Source: Pelagerythrobacter marensis (lineage in GTDB: Bacteria > Pseudomonadota > Alphaproteobacteria > Sphingomonadales > Sphingomonadaceae). Taken from it: DNA of 64,000 nucleotides. This document shows positions 1 to 7,815 of the stretch, in pieces. The stretch lies in assembly GCF_036700095.1 (NCBI RefSeq), contig NZ_CP144918.1:1-64000 (forward strand). Reading direction: 5' to 3'. The notes below the pieces were generated by a model. The model made no database searches and was not told where the DNA came from. It worked only from the letters and a program-made list of their open reading frames with translations. Within the stretch, counting starts at the first letter, position 1. The number at the start of each line of letters is the position of its first letter. A program made the translations under genes and the position numbers.

Positions 1-27
1 CGGTGCCGTCTCAAGGAAAACGCCTCA
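1..27 (-). repeat. Stop-anchored terminator-like repeat, copy 1
   Basis: Read on the minus strand this begins with the glpK stop codon TGA and ends with GAGACGGCACCG. The same layout occurs after crp (48699 on) and, in a second subtype, after three other genes. It is cut by the window edge, so only this part can be judged. Confidence 0.45.
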
Positions 28-1494
28 GACCGCGGCCAGCGCCTTGCGCCAACGCACCAGCCGCTCCGCGCGCCTTTCCGGCGCGAGCGAGGGCTCGAAA
101 CGGCGAACCTTGCCCCGCATGGCGCCAACGGCATCCTCCAGGCTCGGGTGCAGCCTGGCCCCGACTGCGGCCAGCATCGCCGCGCCGAACGCCGTCGTCT
201 CGACGAAGTCGGGCCGTTCGACCTCGATGTCCAGCATATCGGCCAGGTCCTGCGCCATCCAGTCGTTCGCGCTCATGCCCCCGTCGATGCGCAAGCTCTG
301 CCAGGGCGCTCCGTCGGCAGCGAAGGCATCGGCAAGATCGTGGGTCTGGTGCGCCATCGCCTCCAGCGCGGCCCGGGCGATCTGCGCCCTGCCGCTGGAG
401 AAGCTCAGCCCCGCGATCACCCCGCGCGCCTCGGCCCGCCAGTGCGGCGCGCCGAGACCGGAAAGCGCGGGGACGATCGTCACCTCGCCGCTGTCGGGGA
501 TCGAGCGGGCAAGCGCCTCCGTTTCCGCGGCCGATCCGATCAGCCCCAGCGAATCGCGCAGCCACTGCACCAGACTGCCCGCGACGAAGACCGCTCCTTC
601 CAGCGCGAACCGCCGCTTCCCGTCCCGTTGGGTCAATACCGTGCCGAGCAGACGGTGGGTCGAGCGGGGCACGGCATCGCCCTGGTTGGTCAGCACGAAG
701 GCCCCCGTGCCGTATGTCGCCTTCGTCTCCCCCGGCGCGAGGCAGCCCTGCCCCACTGTCGCCGCCTGCTGGTCGCCGGCAAGGCCGCAGATCGGGATCG
801 AAGCCCCCAGGATATCGCCGGACGTGCGGGCGAGCATTCCGTGCGTATCGACCACTTCGGCCAGCGCCGCCGGCGGAACGCCGAAAAGCGCGCACAGGCC
901 GGGATCGAACTGCGCCCCCTCCAGCGGGAGGAGCAGCGTGCGGCTGGCATTGCTGGCATCGCTGACGAACGCGCCGCCCGACAGCTTGAACACGAGCCAG
1001 CTTTCCACCGTCCCCAGCGCCAGCGCCCGCCGCTCCGCCGCCGCGCGCACCGCCGCCTCGTTGTCGAGCAGCCAGCGCATCTTGGTGGCGGAGAAATAGG
1101 GGTCGAGCACCAGGCCGGTGCGGCGGTGAAGCGCGTCTTCGTGCCCGGCGGCCTTCAGTTCGGCGCAGAGCGGCGCGGTGCGCCGGTCCTGCCACACGAT
1201 CGCACGCGCCAGCGGCTCGCCGCTGTTGCGATCCCAGGCGACGACGGTTTCGCGCTGGTTGGCAATGCCGATCGCCGCCACGGCGCCGGGCCCACCGGCC
1301 TTCGCCACCACGTCTTGCGCGCAGGCAAGCGTGCGCCGCCAGATCTCGTCGGCATCGTGTTCGACCCAGCCCGGCTTCGGATAGTGCTGGGTGAGTTCGC
1401 GCTGGGCCATATGGTGCAACGCGCCGTCGGCGCCGAACAGCATGGCCCGCGTCGAGGTGGTGCCCGCATCGAGGACGAGGATCCGCTCTCCCAT
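25..1494 (-). CDS. glpK: Glycerol kinase
   Basis: FGGY-family kinase of 489 residues, the usual length for GlpK. It phosphorylates glycerol with ATP to sn-glycerol 3-phosphate in the cytoplasm. The N-terminal phosphate loop reads LDAGTTSTRA, followed by the substrate-binding NQRET and WQDRRT stretches. The C-terminal half carries GLAGDQQAA, TYGTGAF and DGGMSANDWMAQ, all typical of glycerol kinases. The ATG at 1494 is preferred because the protein then begins directly with the conserved strand (GERILVLDAGTT). It is divergent from the MBL gene with an 81-bp gap. No glpD or glpF is adjacent. Its stop codon forms the first bases of a dispersed terminator-like repeat. Confidence 0.95.
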   Translation of the reverse strand: MGERILVLDAGTTSTRAMLFGADGALHHMAQRELTQHYPKPGWVEHDADEIWRRTLACAQDVVAKAGGPGAVAAIGIANQRETVVAWDRNSGEPLARAIVWQDRRTAPLCAELKAAGHEDALHRRTGLVLDPYFSATKMRWLLDNEAAVRAAAERRALALGTVESWLVFKLSGGAFVSDASNASRTLLLPLEGAQFDPGLCALFGVPPAALAEVVDTHGMLARTSGDILGASIPICGLAGDQQAATVGQGCLAPGETKATYGTGAFVLTNQGDAVPRSTHRLLGTVLTQRDGKRRFALEGAVFVAGSLVQWLRDSLGLIGSAAETEALARSIPDSGEVTIVPALSGLGAPHWRAEARGVIAGLSFSSGRAQIARAALEAMAHQTHDLADAFAADGAPWQSLRIDGGMSANDWMAQDLADMLDIEVERPDFVETTAFGAAMLAAVGARLHPSLEDAVGAMRGKVRRFEPSLAPERRAERLVRWRKALAAV

Positions 1495-1575
1495 GCCCTG
1501 TATCCTAGCGCCTTTCGCCGGCCGCGCCATAGCCGGCGCCCGCGAAAACTCGACACGACCGCCGCCCGCCCCCAT

Positions 1576-2472
1576 ATGGTCCTCATGGCAGGACCGCCCC
1601 CCAAACCCTGGCCCACCGGGAAAGCCGAACGGCCCGAACCGCTCGTGCGCCGGGTGCTCGCGCCCAACCCATCGCCCTATACCTATACCGGCACCCAGAC
1701 TTACATCGTCGGCGATGCCGGGCGAGTCGCGGTGATCGACCCGGGCCCCGACGACGAGGCGCATATCGCAGCCATCCTGGAGGCGCTGGACGGCGCCGAG
1801 GTGGCGGCGATCATGTGCACCCATACGCACCGCGACCATTCCCCCGGCGCGCGGCCCCTCGCTGCCGAGACCGGCGCGCCGGTGGTCGGGTGCGCCCCGC
1901 TCGCGCTGGACCGGGACGTGCTCGACGCCTGGGGCCCGCGGGCCGATGCCTCGTTCGACAGCGACTATGCGCCCGACCGCGTGCTGGAAGACGGCGAGGC
2001 GATGACCGGTCCGGGCTGGACGCTGCGCGCCGTCCACACCCCGGGCCATACATCCAACCACTTGTGCTTCGCGCTGGAGGAAACCGGTGCCTTGTTCACC
2101 GGCGATCACGTGATGGGCTGGTCCACCAGCGTCGTCGTGCCGCCCGACGGCGACATGGGCGAATACATGGGCAGCCTCGAACGCCTGCACGCACGCGACG
2201 ATCGCGTGTACTATCCGGCACACGGCCCGGCGGTCGACAAGCCGCGCCAGCTCGTGCGCGGGATGATCGGCCACCGGCGTCAGCGGGAGAACCAGATCCT
2301 GCGCCTTCTGGGCGATGCACCGCTGGCGGCGGCCGATTTCGTATCGCGCATGTACAAGGGCCTCGACCCCCGCCTCCACGGGGCGGCGGAAATGAGCGTG
2401 ACCGCGCACCTGCTGGATCTGGAACGCCGCGGGCTGGTCGGACGTTCGGGCGATATATGGCAGACCGCATGA
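1576..2472 (+). CDS. MBL-fold metallo-hydrolase (beta-lactamase-like, LACTB2-type)
   Basis: Zinc hydrolase of the metallo-beta-lactamase superfamily, about 298 residues. The metal ligand motif THTHRDHSPG lies near residue 80. Further ligands are HTPGHTSNH, TGDHVMGW and the YPAHGP histidine. The C-terminal segment (about 225-298) resembles the winged-helix tail of LACTB2-like and RNase Z-like proteins. The substrate cannot be read from sequence; LACTB2 relatives are endoribonucleases, others are glyoxalase II-like. A second in-frame ATG at 1585 is an equally possible start. The next gene begins on its stop codon (ATGA), so the two are probably translationally coupled. Confidence 0.85.
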   Translation: MVLMAGPPPKPWPTGKAERPEPLVRRVLAPNPSPYTYTGTQTYIVGDAGRVAVIDPGPDDEAHIAAILEALDGAEVAAIMCTHTHRDHSPGARPLAAETGAPVVGCAPLALDRDVLDAWGPRADASFDSDYAPDRVLEDGEAMTGPGWTLRAVHTPGHTSNHLCFALEETGALFTGDHVMGWSTSVVVPPDGDMGEYMGSLERLHARDDRVYYPAHGPAVDKPRQLVRGMIGHRRQRENQILRLLGDAPLAAADFVSRMYKGLDPRLHGAAEMSVTAHLLDLERRGLVGRSGDIWQTA

Positions 2473-3161
2473 AATCGGGCGAACGGCTCGACGAGATAGA
2501 ACCCGCCGTTTCGCGCGAGCGGCCGCTGGCGCTGGTCCAGGCGGTTCCGTGGATGATCGTGATCGCCCTGCTCGCGCTGGCGGCATGGCTGGGCTGGCGG
2601 GCGTTCTTCTATCAGGAAGAAGGCGATCCGGTGGGCAGCGCAATGCTGGCTTTCGAAAAGCAGAATTCGCTGACCGTCTTTTCCTCGCGGTTCGAAATCG
2701 TCGCGGAAAGCGAGGACACGCGCGGGGTTCTGGGCGTGCCGGTGCTGCGATCGCGCCAGGCGATGATCGTTCCGGCGTCGGTCGAATACCGGCTCGACCT
2801 GTCGCAGATGGGGCGCGAACGGATGGAGTGGGACCCCGATACCCAGCGGCTGACCGTCAGGCTGCCGCCGCTTCGGATCGGCCGGCCCAATCTCGACGAA
2901 GCGCAGGCCCGCGTGTTCCAGGACGGGGTTTTCATCACCCGCGACGCCTCGCGCGATCTCAGCCGGAACAATTCGCAGCAGGCCGAACGCAAGGCGGCGG
3001 CGTTCGCCAAGAACCCCGAAGTGCTGGCGCTGGCCCGCACCGCCGCGAAAGAGGCGGTGCGCCAGAATCTCGCCATTCCCCTGCAAGTCGCCGGCTATGC
3101 GCGCGCGAACGTGTCGGTGACCTTCGACGGCGAGGAAACACCCGCCGCCCCGGCGCGCTAG
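2469..3161 (+). CDS. DUF4230 family membrane-anchored protein
   Basis: About 230 residues with one N-terminal transmembrane helix (AVPWMIVIALLALAAWLGW, about 26-44) and a periplasmic part that matches the DUF4230 pattern (SRFEIVAESEDTRG, then a strand-rich core and a C-terminal helix). The function of DUF4230 is unknown. The ATG at 2469 overlaps the stop of the MBL gene by four bases; an ATG at 2457 would add four residues. It converges on the OYE gene, with a short palindrome between the two stops. Confidence 0.75.
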   Translation: MKSGERLDEIEPAVSRERPLALVQAVPWMIVIALLALAAWLGWRAFFYQEEGDPVGSAMLAFEKQNSLTVFSSRFEIVAESEDTRGVLGVPVLRSRQAMIVPASVEYRLDLSQMGRERMEWDPDTQRLTVRLPPLRIGRPNLDEAQARVFQDGVFITRDASRDLSRNNSQQAERKAAAFAKNPEVLALARTAAKEAVRQNLAIPLQVAGYARANVSVTFDGEETPAAPAR

Positions 3162-3175
3162 CCAAAATGCACAGT

Positions 3176-3195
3176 GTCCCAGCGCAGGCTGGGAC
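3176..3195. terminator. Palindrome GTCCCAGC-GCAG-GCTGGGAC between convergent genes
   Basis: Perfect 8-bp arms around GCAG lie between the stops of the DUF4230 gene and the OYE gene. The position and symmetry fit a bidirectional terminator, although no T-run follows. The same palindrome occurs several more times at 54.9-55.7 kb, always between convergent genes. Confidence 0.45.
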
Positions 3196-3225
3196 CTCAT
3201 GCCACCGGCGAAGCGGCGGGAGCGG

Positions 3226-4332
3226 CTAGGCCGTGACTTTGTCCTCCTGAAGCGCGGGATAATCGATGTACCCTTCCGGCCCGCGTCCGTACCAGCTGTG
3301 CGGCACGTCCTTGTTGGGGGCCAGTTCGGCGCCGCGCGCGATGCGCTGCGGAAGATCGGGGTTGGAAATGAAAGGCCGGCCGAAGCTGACCGCTTCGCAC
3401 CGCCCGTCGGCGACATCGCGCGAAGCCTCTTCGGGCGTATAGTCGGAATTGAGGATCAGCGGCCCGGAATAGATTTCACGGATCACATCGTCCTGCTTGG
3501 GAACGTCGGTCTTGCCGAAAGTGCCGTCCGGCCCCGGCTGGCGCAGTTCGAGAAAGGCGATCCCCAGCGCTTCGGCCACTTCGGCGGCCGCGCCGAAGGT
3601 CGCGGCCGGGTCGCTGTCGTCGCAGCCCTGCGTTTCGCCATTGGGGCTGAGGCGCAGGCCCACCCGGTCGGCGCCCCAGACGTCGATCAGCACCGTCAGC
3701 ACTTCGCGCAGGAAACGGGTGCGATTTTCCGGCGATCCGCCATATTCGTCGTCGCGATGGTTGGTGCCGTCGCGCAGGAACTGGTCGACCAGATAGCCGT
3801 TCGCGCCGTGCAGCTGCACCCCGTCGAAACCGGCCGCTTTCGCGTTCTGTGCCGCCTTCCGATAGTCTTCGACCACGCGCGCGATCTCTTCGACCGAAAG
3901 CGCGCGCGCCGGTTCGTAGTCCTTGCGTCCGTCGTAAGTATGGGCATGGCCCGGCGCGGTCGTGGCGCTGGCCGAAACCGGCGGCGCGCCATCCAGGAAA
4001 TCGGGATGGACCAGGCGGCCCATGTGCCACAGTTGCAGGACGATCCGCCCGCCTTCGTCGTGGACCGCGCGGGTGATCGCTTTCCAGCCTTCGACCTGCT
4101 CCTCGCTCCAGATGCCCGGCGCCCCCGGCCAGCCCGACCCTTCCACGCTGATCCCGGTGGCTTCGCTGATGATCAGGCCTGCGCCGGCGCGCTGGCGGTA
4201 ATATGTCGCCATCATGGCGTTCGGCACGACGCCCGGCAGGTCGGCGCGGCCGCGGGTCAGCGGGGCCATGACTATCCGGTTGGACGCTTCGATCGCGCCC
4301 ATCGTCAGGGGTTGGAACAGGTTTTCGTGCAT
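3226..4332 (-). CDS. Alkene reductase, Old Yellow Enzyme family (NemA-like)
   Basis: FMN-dependent TIM-barrel ene-reductase of 368 residues. Such enzymes reduce activated C=C bonds, nitro compounds or N-ethylmaleimide with NAD(P)H. Visible signatures are LFQPLTMG and NRIVMAPLTR at the N-terminus, QLWHMGR, and the substrate-binding HGANGYLVDQFL with the His/Asn pair. RDDEYGGSPENRTRF follows, and SFGRPFISNPDLP is the C-terminal phosphate-binding part. The length and motif order fit the NemA/xenobiotic-reductase branch. The physiological substrate is unknown. It is divergent from the EamA gene. Confidence 0.92.
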   Translation of the reverse strand: MHENLFQPLTMGAIEASNRIVMAPLTRGRADLPGVVPNAMMATYYRQRAGAGLIISEATGISVEGSGWPGAPGIWSEEQVEGWKAITRAVHDEGGRIVLQLWHMGRLVHPDFLDGAPPVSASATTAPGHAHTYDGRKDYEPARALSVEEIARVVEDYRKAAQNAKAAGFDGVQLHGANGYLVDQFLRDGTNHRDDEYGGSPENRTRFLREVLTVLIDVWGADRVGLRLSPNGETQGCDDSDPAATFGAAAEVAEALGIAFLELRQPGPDGTFGKTDVPKQDDVIREIYSGPLILNSDYTPEEASRDVADGRCEAVSFGRPFISNPDLPQRIARGAELAPNKDVPHSWYGRGPEGYIDYPALQEDKVTA

Positions 4333-4384
4333 TGCGTCAGCCCTTTTTGCTGTGGACCTGAGCGATTGGAGCTAGGGGGCCGCC

Positions 4385-5308
4385 ATGAGGCTGACAACCG
4401 AATCGGTGGCAGAGAAAAACTTTCAGGCCGGGGCGTGGCACTTTGCCGCGCTGATGGCCGGGAACGTCGCGCTCGCGCTGGGGCCGTGGCTGGTCAGGCT
4501 GGCCGACACCGGGCCGGTCGCGGCCGGATTCTGGCGCATGTTCCTGCCCCTTCCCTTGCTGGCCCTGCTGGCGTGGCGCGCGCGGACGCCGGGGCCGCTC
4601 GACCGGCGCACCGCGCTGATGGTCGTGGCGGCGGGCCTGTTCTTCGCCTTCGACCTGGCCAGCTGGCATATCGGGATCGAGCGCACGCGCCTGGCGAACG
4701 CCACGCTGTTCGGCAATTCGGGCAGCGTGATCCTGATGATCTGGGGCCTTGTCGCGCTGCGCCGCGCACCGGCGGGGCGCGAGTGGCTGGCGCTCGCCGC
4801 GGCGCTGGGGGGCGCGGCCATTCTGATGGGGCGCAGCCTGGAAATTTCCGCCGCCACGCTGGTGGGGGACCTGCTGTGCCTGCTGGCCGGGGTGTTCTAC
4901 GCCTTCTACCTGATCCCGGCGCAGCGGGCCCGGGCGACGCTGGGCCAGTGGGCCGTGCTGCTTCTGGTGGCGCTGGTCGCGGCGCCGGCCCTGCTGGGCT
5001 TCGCGGTGTTCCTGGGCGAGCCCGTCTGGCCGGGGGAGGCGGGCTGGGGTCCCGTGGTCGCGCTCGCGATTTCGAGCCAGCTTGTCGGGCAGGGGCTGCT
5101 GGTCTTCTCGCTCCGCCATTTTCCGCCGCTGGTGATCGGCGTCGCCCTGCTGACGCAGCCGGCGATCGCGGCGGCGGTCGGCTGGTTCGCTTTCGGCGAA
5201 GTCCTGGGGCTGCCCGACATGGCGGGCATGGTCCTGGTCGCCTGTGCGCTCCTGCTCGCCAAGCTGGCCGAGCCGCGGGTGGCGCGGGTGGCGCCCGAGC
5301 GGGGCTGA
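4385..5308 (+). CDS. EamA/DMT family transporter
   Basis: About 307 residues with ten hydrophobic helices in two five-helix EamA repeats, the usual drug/metabolite transporter architecture of the inner membrane. The first repeat begins around residue 20 (AALMAGNVALALGPWLVRL), and the second around residue 150 (LVGDLLCLLAGVFYAFYL). The substrate cannot be assigned; relatives export amino acids, metabolites or drugs. The stop lies 10 bp from the convergent DUF2254 stop, leaving no room for separate terminators. Confidence 0.85.
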   Translation: MRLTTESVAEKNFQAGAWHFAALMAGNVALALGPWLVRLADTGPVAAGFWRMFLPLPLLALLAWRARTPGPLDRRTALMVVAAGLFFAFDLASWHIGIERTRLANATLFGNSGSVILMIWGLVALRRAPAGREWLALAAALGGAAILMGRSLEISAATLVGDLLCLLAGVFYAFYLIPAQRARATLGQWAVLLLVALVAAPALLGFAVFLGEPVWPGEAGWGPVVALAISSQLVGQGLLVFSLRHFPPLVIGVALLTQPAIAAAVGWFAFGEVLGLPDMAGMVLVACALLLAKLAEPRVARVAPERG

Positions 5309-5317
5309 CTCTCGCTC

Positions 5318-6634
5318 TCAGGCGAAGGCCTGCTGGAACGCGGCGTATCGCTCTTCCACCCGTTCGAGGTCCGGCCCGTTCAGGCTGTGGCGCGCCTGTT
5401 CGCACAGCATGGCCCCCTGTTCGCGCAGCATTTCCTTGCGCGCGCGATCGGGCAGCGGCTCTGCCGCGGTGCGCAGGGCGTCGAGCATGATCAAGGCCGC
5501 CGTCGGACTGGTGGCAACGCCGCTGCGCATCGTGCCGAAGCTGCGATTGAGGAAGTGGCCGAAGGTTTCCGGCAGCGGTTCGACCCGGTTGCCGTCGGGG
5601 TGATCCTCGCGCCTCCGGTCGAGGTCGCGCAGGCCGAGGTCGGCAATGGCCGCGCCCAGCCAGTGGATCGCGGTGATCGCGGTGAAGGGATCGTTGATGC
5701 CGGGGGACAGCGCGCGCAGGCCGATTTCGACCAACTCGTCGATCAGGAAGCGCGGGTCCTGCGTCGGCGTGCGGGTCGACCCGAGCGTGAACGCGCCGCG
5801 CAGCTTCTCCGCCAGCTTGTCGTCCACGCTCCCTTCGCAGATGCGGATCAGGGGCATTCCGGAATGCACGAAATCGCCGGTGCGCACCTCCAGCGCGATC
5901 CGGCATCCCGCCTCTTCCGCGATCTCTTCCAGCTCGTCGAACTCGATCAGCTGGACGTAGCCGGTGGCCTGCACCGTCAGCGGGCGCCCGTCCGGCGCGG
6001 GCGGCGCTTCGCCCCCGTTATGGTCGTCCGGGTAGTTGTCGGCAATGTCGCGCAGCAGCCGCTTGCCGATCCCCTCCAGCACCGAATTGATGCGGATCGA
6101 GGACGGGATGTGGTTGAGGAAATAGACCAGAACCGCGATCGAAAGCGCCATCAGGAGATAGGCGACCAGCAGCGAAAGCTGCGGCACGAAACCGGGCAGC
6201 GCGGTCGCCAGCGCCTCGTCAGCGCCGGGCGGCGGCTCGTCCTCCTTGCGCACCGAGCGAAGCACGGTGAGCGCGTAGACGAACGTGCCGATGAAGGTCG
6301 CCAGGCTGAGCTGGTTGCCCTTGTCCTCCATGAAATTGGTCAGCAGCCGCGGGCCGTATGTGCCGCTGGCATAGGCGACGGCAGCGATCGTGATCGAGAA
6401 GACGGTGGAGGCCACGCCGATCATCGAACCGGCGATGACGGTCAGCATGTTCGCCGCCCCATCCGGCCGGGCGGGCACGATCGCTTCGACCTGGTTGAGC
6501 CATTCGGCCGCGCCCATCCGGTCGAGCTGGATCAGCCCGAAGGCGAGCAGGACCGCGGTGAGCGCGAACAGCGCCGGATAGAACCAGTAATTGGCGTTGA
6601 GCCGGGCCAGGAACCAGCGAATATCCACCCTCAT
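5318..6634 (-). CDS. DUF2254 family membrane protein
   Basis: 438 residues. There are two N-terminal helices (about 14-40 and 60-90), then two more at about 105-130 and 140-165. The large soluble C-terminal region contains the family pattern SPGINDPFTAITAIHWLGA. DUF2254 proteins are common in proteobacteria and have no established function. It lies downstream of nadA on the same strand with a 56-bp gap, so it could share its transcript. Confidence 0.85.
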   Translation of the reverse strand: MRVDIRWFLARLNANYWFYPALFALTAVLLAFGLIQLDRMGAAEWLNQVEAIVPARPDGAANMLTVIAGSMIGVASTVFSITIAAVAYASGTYGPRLLTNFMEDKGNQLSLATFIGTFVYALTVLRSVRKEDEPPPGADEALATALPGFVPQLSLLVAYLLMALSIAVLVYFLNHIPSSIRINSVLEGIGKRLLRDIADNYPDDHNGGEAPPAPDGRPLTVQATGYVQLIEFDELEEIAEEAGCRIALEVRTGDFVHSGMPLIRICEGSVDDKLAEKLRGAFTLGSTRTPTQDPRFLIDELVEIGLRALSPGINDPFTAITAIHWLGAAIADLGLRDLDRRREDHPDGNRVEPLPETFGHFLNRSFGTMRSGVATSPTAALIMLDALRTAAEPLPDRARKEMLREQGAMLCEQARHSLNGPDLERVEERYAAFQQAFA

Positions 6635-6690
6635 GGCATATCAATGCCCGGGGCGGATGTCGGTTGCAAGCAAAGGACACGCCCCGCCGG

Positions 6691-7677
6691 TCAGACTTTG
6701 CCCAGGTCCCCCTTGCCCACGGTGCCGCTGGCCATTTCCAGCATCCGGTCGAGGCTCTGCTTGGCCTTCAGGCGCAGCCCTTCCTCGATCTCGATCCGCG
6801 GTTCGAGATCGCGCAGGCAGGCGTAGAGCTTCTCCATCGTGTTGAGCGCCATATAGGGGCAGATGTTGCACGAACAGTTGCCGTCCGCCCCCGGCGCGCC
6901 GATGAAGTTCTTCTCCGGCAGCGCCTTTTCCATCTGGTGGATGATGTGCGGCTCGGTCGCGACGATCAGCGTGTCGCCTTCGAACGTGCGCGCGAACTGC
7001 AGGATGCCGCTGGTCGAGCCGACATAGTCGGCGTAGTCGATGATCGTCGGCGGGCATTCCGGGTGGGCCGCGACCGGGGCGCCGGGATGCTGTTCCTTCA
7101 GCTTCAGCAGCTCGGTCTCGCTGAACGCCTCGTGCACGATGCACACCCCGGGCCAGAGGAGCATCTCGCGGTTGAACTTGCGGCTGAGATAGCCGCCCAG
7201 ATGCCGGTCGGGGCCGAAGATGATCGGCTGGTCTTCGGGAATCTGGCTGATGATCGTTTCGGCCGAAGAGCTGGTCACGATCACGTCGGACAGCGCCTTA
7301 ACCTCGGTCGAGCAGTTGATGTAGGTCAACGCGATATGATCCGGATGCGCCTCGCGGAAAGCCTTGAACTTGTCGGGCGGGCACGAATCCTCGAGCGAGC
7401 ACCCGGCATCGAGGTCGGGCAGGACGACGATCTTTTCCGGGCTGAGGATCTTGGCCGTATCGGCCATGAACTTGACCCCGCAAAAAGCGATCACGTCGGC
7501 GTCGGTGTCGGCGGCCTTGCGGCTCAGCTCGAGCGAATCGCCGACGAAATCGGCAAGGTCCTGTATGTCGGGCTTCTGATAATAGTGCGCGAGGATGATC
7601 GCGTTGCGCTCCTTGCGCAGGCGGTCGATCTCTGCAAGCAGGTCAGTGCCGGAGGGGATATTGTTTTCAAACGACAT
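6691..7677 (-). CDS. nadA: Quinolinate synthase
   Basis: Condenses iminoaspartate with dihydroxyacetone phosphate to quinolinate in de novo NAD synthesis. It is a cytosolic [4Fe-4S] enzyme of 328 residues. The three cluster cysteines are recognisable by context: GCSLEDSCP (about 110), WPGVCIVHE (about 195) and CNICPYMALN (about 290). Further conserved parts are LAHYYQ, GDSLELSR and GSTSG. nadB and nadC are not nearby. It is divergent from the BCCT gene, with about 140 bp for two promoters. Confidence 0.96.
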   Translation of the reverse strand: MSFENNIPSGTDLLAEIDRLRKERNAIILAHYYQKPDIQDLADFVGDSLELSRKAADTDADVIAFCGVKFMADTAKILSPEKIVVLPDLDAGCSLEDSCPPDKFKAFREAHPDHIALTYINCSTEVKALSDVIVTSSSAETIISQIPEDQPIIFGPDRHLGGYLSRKFNREMLLWPGVCIVHEAFSETELLKLKEQHPGAPVAAHPECPPTIIDYADYVGSTSGILQFARTFEGDTLIVATEPHIIHQMEKALPEKNFIGAPGADGNCSCNICPYMALNTMEKLYACLRDLEPRIEIEEGLRLKAKQSLDRMLEMASGTVGKGDLGKV

Positions 7678-7815
7678 GCCGGTCTCCTATGCCGGATCAT
7701 ATAGGAAGCGGTCGAGCGATTGTCGCGGAGATATTCTTCGACAGGCTATTTCCGCGCTTTTCACGCGGGGCCACGCCCGTCCGTTCCTCAACAGACGACT
7801 GCAACGGAGAGACGC

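Noticed and set aside
1-2643. Very long frames overlapping glpK and the MBL gene on several strands and phases
   Set aside because: They are GC-bias shadows: arginine/proline-rich translations with no domains, lying over clearly coding genes. Only the glpK part of the long minus-strand frame is real.
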